Assembly (NCBI GenBank): GCA_031388585.1
Contig: JANMRU010000366.1
Span: 1 to 13,393 of the forward strand
Reading direction: 5' to 3'
DNA from: PCC-6802 sp031388585
GTDB taxonomy: Bacteria > Cyanobacteriota > Cyanobacteriia > Pseudanabaenales > Pseudanabaenaceae
DNA: 13,393 nucleotides
This document shows, piece by piece, positions 1 to 6,969 of this stretch. Made by a program: the position numbers and the translations under genes. Below the pieces are notes generated by a model. That model made no database searches, had not been told where the DNA came from, and saw only the letters and a list, made by a program, of their open reading frames with translations. Numbering within the stretch: position 1 is the first letter of the stretch; the number at the start of each line of letters is the position of its first letter.

Positions 1-1173
1 GTTGCTGATGCCATAGTTTGGGATCGCGACAAAATTGTGCTGATCCCCGATCACTATATCTTCACTCAGGATGCCCGCGCCAATCGTAACGTCGATATTT
101 TGCGGGAATTTGCGAAGGAGCAGGGCATCAAATATTTCTACGACATTACCGATCTATCTAACTTTAAGGCCAACCCTGACTACAAGGGCGTTTGTCATGT
201 TGCCCTAGCCCAAGAAGGTCATACTCGTCCTGGTGAAGTACTATTTGGGACTGACTCTCACACCTGCAATGCCGGTGCGTTCGGTGAGTTTGCTTCAGGT
301 ATAGGTAATACCGATGCGGCCTTTGTGATGGGTACAGGAAAGCTGCTGCTCAAAGTGCCGGCCTCGATGCGGTTTGTCTTTGATGGCGAGATGCCCCCTT
401 ATTTGCTGGCTAAAGATTTGATTTTGCATGTAATTGGCGATATTGGGGTTAGTGGTGCTAACTATCGCTCCTTGCAGATCGAGGGCGACGCGATCGCACG
501 CATGACAATGGAAGAGCGCATGACTCTTTGTAATATGGCGATCGAAGCAGGCGGCAAGAATGGCGTAATCGCTCCCGACCAAACAACATTTGACTATGTG
601 CAAGCTCGGACGGATAAACCCTTTGAGTCGTTATACGCTGATGCTGATGCCAGTTACTACCACTACAAGCACTATGACGTTTCGACCCTAGAGCCAGTCG
701 TGGCTAAACCCCACTCTCCTGATAATCGTGCGCTGGTCAGCGAGTGCAAAGATGTCAAGATCGATCGCGTTTATATTGGCTCTTGCACGGGTGGGAAAAC
801 GACTGACTTCATAAATGCCGCAAAACTACTGAAGGGGCAACAGGTAAAGGTGCCAACTTACCTTGTCCCTGCGACCCAAAAAGTGTATGAGGATCTGTTC
901 TCTGAGAAGATTGATGGCATTACTTTATCTGAGATTTTCTTGGAAGCTGGATGCATTGAACCTGCGGCTCCCTCCTGTGCTGCTTGCCTTGGCGGTCCTC
1001 AAGATACTTTTGGCCGACTGAATGAACCAGAGGTATGCGTCTCTACCACCAATCGCAATTTCCCAGGTCGCATGGGTAACAAGCAAGCGCAAATTTATCT
1101 AGCTTCACCCTACACAGCCGCAGCGTCAGCCCTAACGGGCTTTGTCACCGATCCTCGCGAGTTCATGGCTTAG
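1..1173 (+). CDS. leuC: 3-isopropylmalate dehydratase large subunit, 5' truncated by window
   Basis: This is the catalytic large subunit of isopropylmalate isomerase, which with LeuD converts 2-isopropylmalate to 3-isopropylmalate in leucine synthesis in the cytosol. The frame is open to base 1 (VADAIVWDRDKIVLIPDHYI), so the GTG at 37 is internal and the true start lies upstream. About 390 residues are visible; family members have roughly 420-470, so some tens of residues are missing. Aconitase-family signatures are clear: FGTDSHTCNAGAFGEFASG near bases 247-300, and three cysteines expected to bind the 4Fe-4S cluster, one in GSCTGG (codon at 784) and two in SCAACLGG (codons at 976 and 985). 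The wording (KDVKIDRVYIGSCTGGK, VSTTNRNFPGRMG, LASPYTAAASALTG, VTDPREF) matches the plant plastid IIL1 form better than the Escherichia coli LeuC form. Homoaconitase is an alternative, but the plant-type match favours LeuC. No leuD is in view. Confidence 0.93.
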   Translation, partial: VADAIVWDRDKIVLIPDHYIFTQDARANRNVDILREFAKEQGIKYFYDITDLSNFKANPDYKGVCHVALAQEGHTRPGEVLFGTDSHTCNAGAFGEFASGIGNTDAAFVMGTGKLLLKVPASMRFVFDGEMPPYLLAKDLILHVIGDIGVSGANYRSLQIEGDAIARMTMEERMTLCNMAIEAGGKNGVIAPDQTTFDYVQARTDKPFESLYADADASYYHYKHYDVSTLEPVVAKPHSPDNRALVSECKDVKIDRVYIGSCTGGKTTDFINAAKLLKGQQVKVPTYLVPATQKVYEDLFSEKIDGITLSEIFLEAGCIEPAAPSCAACLGGPQDTFGRLNEPEVCVSTTNRNFPGRMGNKQAQIYLASPYTAAASALTGFVTDPREFMA

Positions 1174-1224
1174 CCACCAGGTTCACGCGAAATTACAGCG
1201 CTCTTCAATTAGGTTAGGACGGCG

Positions 1225-1273
1225 TGGAGGGCTAGAGAACACCTTCGTGGGGGCAATGCCCCCCACACCTCCA
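1225..1273. repeat. GC-rich nested hairpin downstream of leuC
   Basis: An inner 7-bp perfect stem GTGGGGG (1247-1253) / CCCCCAC (1260-1266) has a 6-base loop. It sits inside an outer 6-bp stem TGGAGG (1225-1230) / CCTCCA (1268-1273). It lies between two convergent genes. The GGGGGC...GCCCCC core recurs in the next hairpin, which suggests a small intergenic palindromic repeat of the kind common in cyanobacteria. It could also help terminate leuC transcripts, although no T-run follows directly. Confidence 0.5.
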
Positions 1274-1327
1274 ATTGAAATTTCTCCTGCAGCAGTTTTC
1301 GATAGAGTCCACCACAAAAAATAGGTC

Positions 1328-1368
1328 GCAGGGGCGTAGCCCCCGCATGGGTTTTAGTCATTATTTTT
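1328..1368. terminator. Candidate bidirectional terminator between leuC and the phosphatase gene
   Basis: Arms GCAGGGGC (1328-1335) and GCCCCCGC (1339-1346) pair with one A/C mismatch around a GTA loop. On the + strand the hairpin is followed by T-rich sequence (GTTTTAG, then TTATTTTT up to 1368). It sits about 20 bases beyond the stop codon of the minus-strand phosphatase gene and about 155 bases after leuC, so it could stop either transcript. It shares its GGGGC core with the preceding hairpin, so it may equally be a copy of an intergenic repeat. Confidence 0.4.
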
Positions 1369-2320
1369 AAGGTTTCAAAGCGATTTTACCTCGATCGAAT
1401 ACCTTCCCATCCGTGCCTACGGCTTCTGTGACGATCTGACGATCGTAAACCTCCACTACGACAAAACTGCGCTTGGCGATCGCATAGGCAGTAGTAGCTT
1501 GCTTGCTGACAGGACGAGTATGCGAACCGCCACCATGCACGATGTAGGTCGTTCCTTGGATATCTTTCGATCGCTCGTAATCGTGGTCATGACCGCAGAG
1601 ATAAAGCTGCACGTTGTACTTGGCAAACAAAGGCGAGAGATCGTCGATAAATGCTTGTGTATTGCCATAGTGGCCAGAAGAATAAATGGGATGATGCCCA
1701 AACACGATTTTCCAAGCAGCATCACTGGCCGCTAAATTTTCTTCCAACCAGGCTAACTGCTTCTTCCAGGGACTATTCACATTGGTATCAATACCAAAGA
1801 ATTGCACTATCCCTTGACGGAAGGTGTAATAACGGTCTGGCATGTTGAAGGGAGCGTAGTTGATTTGAGGCACTCCATTCTCAGTCATGATGTCGTGGTT
1901 GCCGAGTACAGCGTGAAATTCTACACCTTTTGAGAGTAATGGTTTGTATGGCTCTTCAAAAACACTCTTCACTCTATCAATCTCACCATTGGGATAAATA
2001 TTGTCGCCAGCGAGGATAACTAGAGGATAGGCTTTTGACTCGTAATATTTTGCCATAGCATCCGAAACAGCATACTGACCTGAGTCGCCTGTACCTGTAT
2101 CGGCGATCGCGGCAAATCTTAGTAGAGGTTTCTTACTTGCTTTAGCCGCTGCTTGAGCTGGTTGCTGATCATAAGTAGTATCTGGAGATTTTGCCTCTGT
2201 TTGCAGTTCTGGACTTCCTTGAGACTGGGATTTAGTGAATTGTGCAATCGCACCACCTGTGGCAGCAGCCCCAAGTCCAGTTCCTAAAAGGAGCATCATG
2301 CGTCTGCGTTTCATTGACAT
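1367..2320 (-). CDS. Exported purple-acid-phosphatase-like metallophosphoesterase
   Basis: This is a predicted extracytoplasmic phosphatase of the metallophosphoesterase superfamily, closest in motif layout to small (TRAP/ACP5-type) purple acid phosphatases. All seven metal ligands expected for that group can be placed: D74 in ADTG, D106 and Y109 in GDNIY, N141 in GNHD, H209 in GHHP, and H244 and H246 in GHDHDYER. The Tyr of GDNxY is the residue that gives purple phosphatases their iron charge-transfer band. The N-terminus MSMKRRRMMLLLG followed by a small-residue stretch and AIA at 24-26 looks like a Tat signal, although the usual Phe after the arginine pair is Met. Residues about 30-65 are a Gln/Ala/Ser-rich linker. 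The start at 2320 is chosen as the first ATG; a second ATG two codons later is also possible. The physiological substrate cannot be told. It is convergent with leuC and divergent from msrB, and no pho-box was recognised. Confidence 0.85.
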   Translation of the reverse strand: MSMKRRRMMLLLGTGLGAAATGGAIAQFTKSQSQGSPELQTEAKSPDTTYDQQPAQAAAKASKKPLLRFAAIADTGTGDSGQYAVSDAMAKYYESKAYPLVILAGDNIYPNGEIDRVKSVFEEPYKPLLSKGVEFHAVLGNHDIMTENGVPQINYAPFNMPDRYYTFRQGIVQFFGIDTNVNSPWKKQLAWLEENLAASDAAWKIVFGHHPIYSSGHYGNTQAFIDDLSPLFAKYNVQLYLCGHDHDYERSKDIQGTTYIVHGGGSHTRPVSKQATTAYAIAKRSFVVVEVYDRQIVTEAVGTDGKVFDRGKIALKP

Positions 2321-2358
2321 AAAGCGCGATCTCTAAACTAAACGTTTACTTTAAAGAT

Positions 2359-2367
2359 ATTATGCCA
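2359..2367 (-). promoter_or_regulatory. Candidate extended -10 promoter of the phosphatase gene
   Basis: On the minus strand this reads TGGCATAAT, an extended -10 element with a 5/6 match to TATAAT. It lies about 40 bases before the ATG at 2320, giving a short leader. No good -35 hexamer is seen 16-18 bases upstream, where a HIP1 octamer lies instead. This is inference from position and motif only. Confidence 0.3.
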
Positions 2368-2472
2368 GACAGTTTGCGATCGCCTTGGAAAAGCATTAAT
2401 CCTGACATAACCCATAGCCATATCGATGCGGGTATATTGGGTTAGGAGATATTTACTAGGTAGTTAAGACTC

Positions 2473-2880
2473 ATGGGAAATGCCAAGAACGAGTTTGAAA
2501 TTAATAAAACTGAGGAAGAGTGGCGGCAAATCCTAACGCCAGAACAGTTTCAGGTACTGCGCAAGCACGGTACTGAACGCGCTCGTACTAGCCCTTTAGA
2601 TAAGATCTATGACAAGGGTACTTATTTTTGTGCGGGATGCGATCTGCCGCTGTTTACCGCAGGCACCAAATTTGATAGTGGGACGGGTTGGCCTAGCTTC
2701 TTCGAGCCAATTGATGGGGCGATCGCTACATCCACCGATCGTGCTTTGTTTATGACCAGGGTTGAAGTTCACTGCCATCGTTGTGGTGGGCATTTGGGAC
2801 ATGTATTTGATGACGGCCCAGCCCCAACTGGTAAACGCTATTGCATGAACGGTGTGTCGATGAAGTTTGTAGAGGATTAA
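2473..2880 (+). CDS. msrB: Peptide-methionine (R)-S-oxide reductase MsrB, 1-Cys type
   Basis: MsrB reduces the R epimer of methionine sulfoxide in proteins, repairing oxidative damage in the cytoplasm. At 135 residues it is a full single-domain protein. The two zinc-binding CxxC pairs are C53/C56 (CAGC) and C101/C104 (CHRC). The catalytic cysteine is C124 in GKRYCMNG. Other conserved blocks are FDSGTGWPSF (67-76) and GGHLGHVFDDGP (105-116). These five are the only cysteines. The position before GWPSF, which holds the resolving Cys in many MsrBs, is Thr71, as in the plant plastid MSRB1 type. The enzyme should therefore need an external thiol such as glutaredoxin or a thioredoxin-like partner for recycling. 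The ATG at 2473 gives the usual N-terminus. The gene stands alone, divergent from the phosphatase gene. Confidence 0.95.
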   Translation: MGNAKNEFEINKTEEEWRQILTPEQFQVLRKHGTERARTSPLDKIYDKGTYFCAGCDLPLFTAGTKFDSGTGWPSFFEPIDGAIATSTDRALFMTRVEVHCHRCGGHLGHVFDDGPAPTGKRYCMNGVSMKFVED

Positions 2881-2893
2881 AATTATGATTTTT

Positions 2894-2947
2894 GGTGCGG
2901 ATGTACTTGCATGGTATGCACAGCAAAGTGTATCCGCACTTCTTTTG
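2894..2947 (+). terminator. Long hairpin after msrB, likely terminator
   Basis: GTGCGGAT (2895-2902) pairs perfectly with ATCCGCAC (2932-2939). The stem continues inward with GTACTTGC (2903-2910) against GCAAAGTGT (2923-2931), allowing two G-U pairs and one bulged A. This makes about 16 pairs with a 12-base loop, followed by TTCTTTT (2940-2946). It starts 15 bases after the msrB stop. Strength and position support a factor-independent terminator or a 3'-end-stabilising structure. Confidence 0.6.
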
Positions 2948-3018
2948 ATTGACGGCATTATTTACACCCTAAAAAACTCTAAAATCCTAGGGTAGACAAG
3001 CAGTATAAAAAGAAGTTT

Positions 3019-3972
3019 ATGAAAATTTTGGTCATGGGTGGCACGCGCTTTATGGGCGTGGCTCTGACGAAGAAACTGGTAGCTGAGGGGCATGAAGTCG
3101 TATTGTTTAATCGCGGCAATAAGCCTGCACCCATCGAAGGTATTAGGGTAATTAAGGGCGATCGCACCGACGCGCCACAACTCAAAGCGCAACTCAGCGG
3201 CGAGCAATTTGATGCGGTGTTTGATAACAATGCCCGCGAACTGACCGATACCCAGCCTCTCGTGGAAATATTTCGCGATCGCATCCAACATTATGTCTAC
3301 ATGAGTTCGGCAGGCGTATATCAGGAATCCGATCTGCTACCCTATACAGAAAGTGATGCCACCGATCCAAAAAGTCGCCATAAGGGGAAACTGCATACCG
3401 AGGCATATTTAAGCGAAGCCTTTAACAGTTATGGATTCCCATATACTTCCATTCGTCCTACCTATATCTATGGGCCTCAGAACTACAACGATCTAGAAGC
3501 CTGGTTTTTTGATCGCATAGTGCGCGATCGTCCCATTCCCATTCCCGGTAATGGGAAATTTATTACCCAACTCGGTCACGTTGAAGATCTAGTCGCAGCA
3601 ATGGTCAAAGTCTTGGGCAATCCCCAAGCGATCGGCCAAATCTACAATGTATCCGATCTTCGCTATGTCACGTTTGATGGGCTAGCTAAACTCTGCGCTG
3701 CCGCCGCAGGTAAATCGCCAGAAGCACTCCAAATCGTGCACTACAATCCCAAAGAGTTTGACTTTGGCAAGCAAAAAGCCTTCCCATTCCGATTGCAACA
3801 TTTTTTCACTTCTGTCGATAAAGCGATCGCAGATTTAAACTGGCAGCCACAATTTGATTTGTTGGCAGGTTTGGGAACTTCATTCCAACAAGACTATTTA
3901 GCCTCGGGCCGCGATCGCGCCAGCATGGACTTTGGGTTGGATGACACGATCTTGGCAAAAGCAAAGGGCTAA
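3019..3972 (+). CDS. CSP41b-like atypical SDR / NAD-dependent epimerase-family protein, probable RNA-binding
   Basis: This is an extended short-chain dehydrogenase-type Rossmann protein of 317 residues. It is very similar in wording to plant CSP41b, the chloroplast stem-loop-binding protein linked to stability of plastid mRNAs and rRNA. Diagnostic stretches are KILVMGGTRFMG (nucleotide-binding glycine motif, residues 2-13), SSAGVY, DPKSRHKGKLHTE, RPTYIYGPQNYN, GHVEDL and HYNPKEFDFGKQKAFPFR followed by QHFF. The SDR catalytic Tyr-x-x-x-Lys is not present: the expected region reads SRHKGK, as in CSP41 proteins, so sugar-nucleotide epimerase activity is doubtful. A weak AAGAAG ribosome site precedes the ATG. 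Its TAA overlaps the stop of the convergent ABC gene by 4 bases. Automated pipelines would call it an NAD-dependent epimerase/dehydratase. RNA binding is inferred from the plant homologue. Confidence 0.88.
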   Translation: MKILVMGGTRFMGVALTKKLVAEGHEVVLFNRGNKPAPIEGIRVIKGDRTDAPQLKAQLSGEQFDAVFDNNARELTDTQPLVEIFRDRIQHYVYMSSAGVYQESDLLPYTESDATDPKSRHKGKLHTEAYLSEAFNSYGFPYTSIRPTYIYGPQNYNDLEAWFFDRIVRDRPIPIPGNGKFITQLGHVEDLVAAMVKVLGNPQAIGQIYNVSDLRYVTFDGLAKLCAAAAGKSPEALQIVHYNPKEFDFGKQKAFPFRLQHFFTSVDKAIADLNWQPQFDLLAGLGTSFQQDYLASGRDRASMDFGLDDTILAKAKG

Positions 3973-5684
3973 ATATCGAGGTTGGGGATACGGGGCACAG
4001 AATTGAGCAAATCCTTGGTATATGAATGCGTCGGATTCCCTAAAACACTTTCTGTAGAACCTTGTTCGACAATCTTGCCATATCTCATTACGGCAATGCG
4101 GTTGCAGAAAAACTGAGCCACTCCCAAATCGTGAGTGATAAACATGTAAGTCAGGTTAAATTCCTGCTTCAGTTCTAGCATCAGTTGCAGAATCTGATTC
4201 TGAATCGTTGCATCCAACATGCTAACGGGTTCATCGCAGATTAGAAAGCGCGGCTGCGTAATTAGGGCACGGGCGATCGCTACTCTCTGTAACTGTCCAC
4301 CTGAGAGATCTCGCGGCAACCGTGAGGCTAGCTGACTAGATAGTTCTACCCTTTCTAGAATGGATAGGACTTTTTCTTCTGCGGTAGCTCGGTTAGGTAC
4401 TAGTTTATGGATGAATAGAGGATCGGCAATGCTTTGTAAAACCGTCATGTGAGGATTCAGACAAGCGCGCGGATCTTGAAAGATCATTTGGATTTGGGGT
4501 CTGATCCGCCGTAACTTTTCTGCCTTTAAACTGGTTAGCTCAATACCATCAAACTCCACCGAGCCGCGATCTGGCTTTACAAGCTGCAAAATTGCTCTAC
4601 CTGTCGTGCTTTTCCCAGAGCCGCTCTCACCAATTACACCCAAAATATCACCAGGGAAAATCTGAAAACTCACATCATCCACAGCCCGCACCAGACCGTC
4701 AGAACGATCTAAGAAGCGAGCTAAAATTTTGCTACCCGTAACGTAATGCTTCGTCAAGTTGCTGACTTTGAGTAGAGGTTTAGTAGATATAGGCACTAGA
4801 GTTGGGGGATTGCCTGGACTGACTTCTCGCCCCATACCATTTGATTTCCCAGTCATAGGAATGACAGCATCAGCATGGTCAACGCGCTTACCATTCCCAC
4901 TACTCGGCACTCTCATATCCTTAAAGTGGATTGCTGAACCTAGTAGTTTCTGGGTATAGGGGTGCTGAGGATGGCGGAAAATTTGTTGCGAAGTGCCTGT
5001 TTCGACGATCGCGCCATCGTACATCACAGCAATGCGATCGCAGTATTGCGCGACTAAACCCAAATCATGGGTGATCAGCAGCAAGCCCATATTTCGACTC
5101 TGCCGCAGATTTGTCAGCTCCTGTAAAATCTCTGTGGCGACTGTAACATCAAGACTGGTGGTTGGTTCGTCAGCGATCAGTAGAGCTGGATTTAAGAGCA
5201 GCGATAGAGCAATCATGACGCGCTGCCGCATACCACCGCTAAACTCGTGGGGAAACTGACGTGCGCGCTTAGGATCGATGCGTACCGCAGCAAGTGCCTG
5301 GTGAAGATCTTGCAACGCCTGACGGCGCGCGCGTCCAGGGCAGTGCGATCGCAATACTTCCAGACCATGCGCCTCAATCGTCATCAGGGGATTCAGCCGT
5401 GTCATCGGATCCTGGAAGATCAGAGCCACTTTTTCACCACGCAGATGCCTGAGTTGTCCCGCCGATAAATCCATCACAGATGTATCGTCAATCGAGATTT
5501 GTCCAGATACCTGAGCGTGACTCGGTAATAGTTGGATTAGCGATCGCCCTAAAGTAGACTTGCCCGACCCACTTTCACCCACCAGCCCTAAACTCTCACC
5601 CGCCTGAACCTCTATGCTGACATGCTCTACGGCCGGCAAAGCGGAGCCATAACTAATAACTAAATCTTTAACTTCTAACAGCAT
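3969..5684 (-). CDS. Fused two-domain ABC transporter ATPase, dipeptide/oligopeptide type
   Basis: This energising subunit resembles a head-to-tail DppD-DppF fusion (as in YejF or GsiA) and would power uptake of peptides or similar small solutes at the inner membrane. Domain 1 has Walker A GESGSGKST (36-44), signature FSGGM (148-152) and Walker B LLIADEP. Domain 2 has Walker A GESGSGKST (352-360), signature LSGGQ (460-464) and Walker B FLICDEP. Each domain ends in the oligopeptide-type C-terminal motif (HPQHPYTQKLL, NPTHSYTKDLL). A Gly/Pro/Ser-rich linker covers about 265-305. At 571 residues it has the usual fusion length and both ATP sites look intact. It starts 6 bases after the ccsA stop, so it is probably cotranscribed and translationally coupled with ccsA. 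No permease or solute-binding protein gene is in the window, so the substrate is unknown and partners must be encoded elsewhere. Confidence 0.92.
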   Translation of the reverse strand: MLLEVKDLVISYGSALPAVEHVSIEVQAGESLGLVGESGSGKSTLGRSLIQLLPSHAQVSGQISIDDTSVMDLSAGQLRHLRGEKVALIFQDPMTRLNPLMTIEAHGLEVLRSHCPGRARRQALQDLHQALAAVRIDPKRARQFPHEFSGGMRQRVMIALSLLLNPALLIADEPTTSLDVTVATEILQELTNLRQSRNMGLLLITHDLGLVAQYCDRIAVMYDGAIVETGTSQQIFRHPQHPYTQKLLGSAIHFKDMRVPSSGNGKRVDHADAVIPMTGKSNGMGREVSPGNPPTLVPISTKPLLKVSNLTKHYVTGSKILARFLDRSDGLVRAVDDVSFQIFPGDILGVIGESGSGKSTTGRAILQLVKPDRGSVEFDGIELTSLKAEKLRRIRPQIQMIFQDPRACLNPHMTVLQSIADPLFIHKLVPNRATAEEKVLSILERVELSSQLASRLPRDLSGGQLQRVAIARALITQPRFLICDEPVSMLDATIQNQILQLMLELKQEFNLTYMFITHDLGVAQFFCNRIAVMRYGKIVEQGSTESVLGNPTHSYTKDLLNSVPRIPNLDI

Positions 5685-5690
5685 AGGTAC

Positions 5691-6731
5691 TTACAAAAAC
5701 CAACCATAGCTGTGCAGCCCTTTACCCAGGAGGTTAACGCCTAGATAGCATGTCCAAATCACGAATAATCCTGCACTAGCAAGCAGTGCGGGCTTGCGAC
5801 CTTGCCAACCCTTAGTAATGCGCGTATGCAAATAGGCTGCAAATACTAGCCAGGTAATCAGCGACCAGGTTTCCTTCGGGTCCCAGCTCCAGTAGGAACC
5901 CCACGCCTCATTTGCCCACACCGCACCAGCAATAATGCCAATCGTGAGTAGAGGGAAGCCAAGCCCAATCGTGCGATAGCTGAGGTTATCCAGCGTTTCG
6001 CCCAGACTGAGCCGTTGCAAGGATAGAGGTTGCCATTGGGCAGCCTGTTTATCCATCACTAGGGTTGAGGTGGCGCTACCATTACCATTAGCTGATGACG
6101 ACGCTGCTGCAACCTTGAATTCTTCTGTACGAATGCTAACAGCATCCTTAAAAGCAACAGTGTGATTTAACCGACTACGATCGTTGCCAAAAGCACTACC
6201 TTGCAGAATTACTTCTTCACCACGAGTCACAATTAAAAAGGCGATCGCCAGCAAACTACCTACCATCAAGGCAGAATAGCTAAGCAGCATCACCGTAACG
6301 TGCATCATCAACCAATTTGACTTTAAGGCCGGCACTAATGGTGCAGACATTTGCATATCATCGGGCAAGACGAGCGCCGCAAAAGCCGTAATGCTCATGG
6401 CAATTGGCGCGGTAAAGGCTCCGATCAGATTTTTACCATTGATATTTCGCTTACCGATGCTCTGAGCTACCAAGTGCATGGCGGTAATTCCCCATGCTAG
6501 GAAGAACAACGACTCATAAAGGTTGCTGAGGGGAAAATAGCCAGCATCTATCCACCGCGCTCCCAGCAGCGTAGCAATGCTGAGGTTGGCAATTACCATG
6601 CCGGCTGTACCAAGGGGAAGCAAATAGGGAATGGAAGGGAACGCGACACTAACCCAATACACCAGCATAGTTATGAATAGGATGGCAAATGAGATATTGT
6701 CTAGAAGGCTTTGTAGTTCGACAAGTTGCAT
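5691..6731 (-). CDS. ccsA: Cytochrome c assembly protein CcsA (WWD family; also named CcsB/ResC)
   Basis: This is the membrane heme-handling subunit of the system II cytochrome c synthase. With its partner Ccs1/ResB it delivers heme to apocytochromes such as cytochromes f and c6 on the lumenal side. About eight transmembrane segments can be placed, roughly at 13-31, 36-56, 67-91, 101-124, 137-168, 254-274, 283-303 and 314-336. The tryptophan-rich WWD motif is GSYWSWDPKETWSLITW before the last segments. Candidate heme-ligand histidines are in MMHVTVML and in the C-terminal LHSYGWFL. A hydrophilic, Ser/Ala/Gly-rich insert at about 170-250 separates the fifth and sixth segments and is longer than in plastid CcsA. 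At 346 residues it has the expected cyanobacterial length. The symbol is ambiguous: plastid and UniProt practice uses ccsA, while NCBI often writes ccsB. The Ccs1 partner gene is not in the window. Confidence 0.94.
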   Translation of the reverse strand: MQLVELQSLLDNISFAILFITMLVYWVSVAFPSIPYLLPLGTAGMVIANLSIATLLGARWIDAGYFPLSNLYESLFFLAWGITAMHLVAQSIGKRNINGKNLIGAFTAPIAMSITAFAALVLPDDMQMSAPLVPALKSNWLMMHVTVMLLSYSALMVGSLLAIAFLIVTRGEEVILQGSAFGNDRSRLNHTVAFKDAVSIRTEEFKVAAASSSANGNGSATSTLVMDKQAAQWQPLSLQRLSLGETLDNLSYRTIGLGFPLLTIGIIAGAVWANEAWGSYWSWDPKETWSLITWLVFAAYLHTRITKGWQGRKPALLASAGLFVIWTCYLGVNLLGKGLHSYGWFL

Positions 6732-6969
6732 TTCGTTGCGTGTTCTCCGGACTAGTTAGATCAATTCTACCCAATCCCCACCAATACTTCGGACAGTTTT
6801 TGGGAAAGGTTAGATGTGATAGACAAAAGCGCTATTTACCGAATAGGGTAAAAGTAAGGACAACGTACCCAGATAAACAGCCATGGGAACATTTTACCTC
6901 AATGAATCTAATGGAAGTATCGCATCTTAACACTGGGGTGATTATACAGAAAGTTTTTGGGTGACTCCA
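6732..6969. other. Gene-free 238-base gap between the amidase gene and ccsA
   Basis: No credible gene was seen here; an open frame on the + strand crosses it but is antisense to the ccsA start. The gap contains the TATAAT candidate and two direct copies of AGTTTTTGGG (6795-6804 and 6952-6961), 157 bases apart. Their role, if any, is unknown. Confidence 0.4.
6941..6946 (-). promoter_or_regulatory. Candidate -10 (TATAAT) upstream of ccsA
   Basis: The minus strand carries a perfect TATAAT here, just beyond the stop codon of the amidase gene and about 210 bases before the ccsA ATG. The -35 region (TGGAGT at a 17-base spacing) is poor. If used, it would give ccsA and the ABC gene their own promoter with a leader of about 200 bases. 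Confidence 0.3.

Noticed and set aside
37..39. GTG at 37 as the start of leuC
   Set aside because: The frame is open and matches the family back to base 1, so the codon is an internal valine.
1142..1324. 60-residue + strand open frame overlapping the end of leuC
   Set aside because: It starts inside leuC, runs through the GC-rich hairpin repeats, and has no recognisable protein character.
2402..2438. CTGACA plus TATATT as an msrB promoter
   Set aside because: The spacing between the hexamers is about 25 bases, too long for a sigma-70-type promoter; only the TATATT might matter.
6689..6964. 91-residue + strand open frame across the ccsA start and the upstream gap
   Set aside because: Antisense to ccsA at its start, no ribosome site of note, and no recognisable domain.
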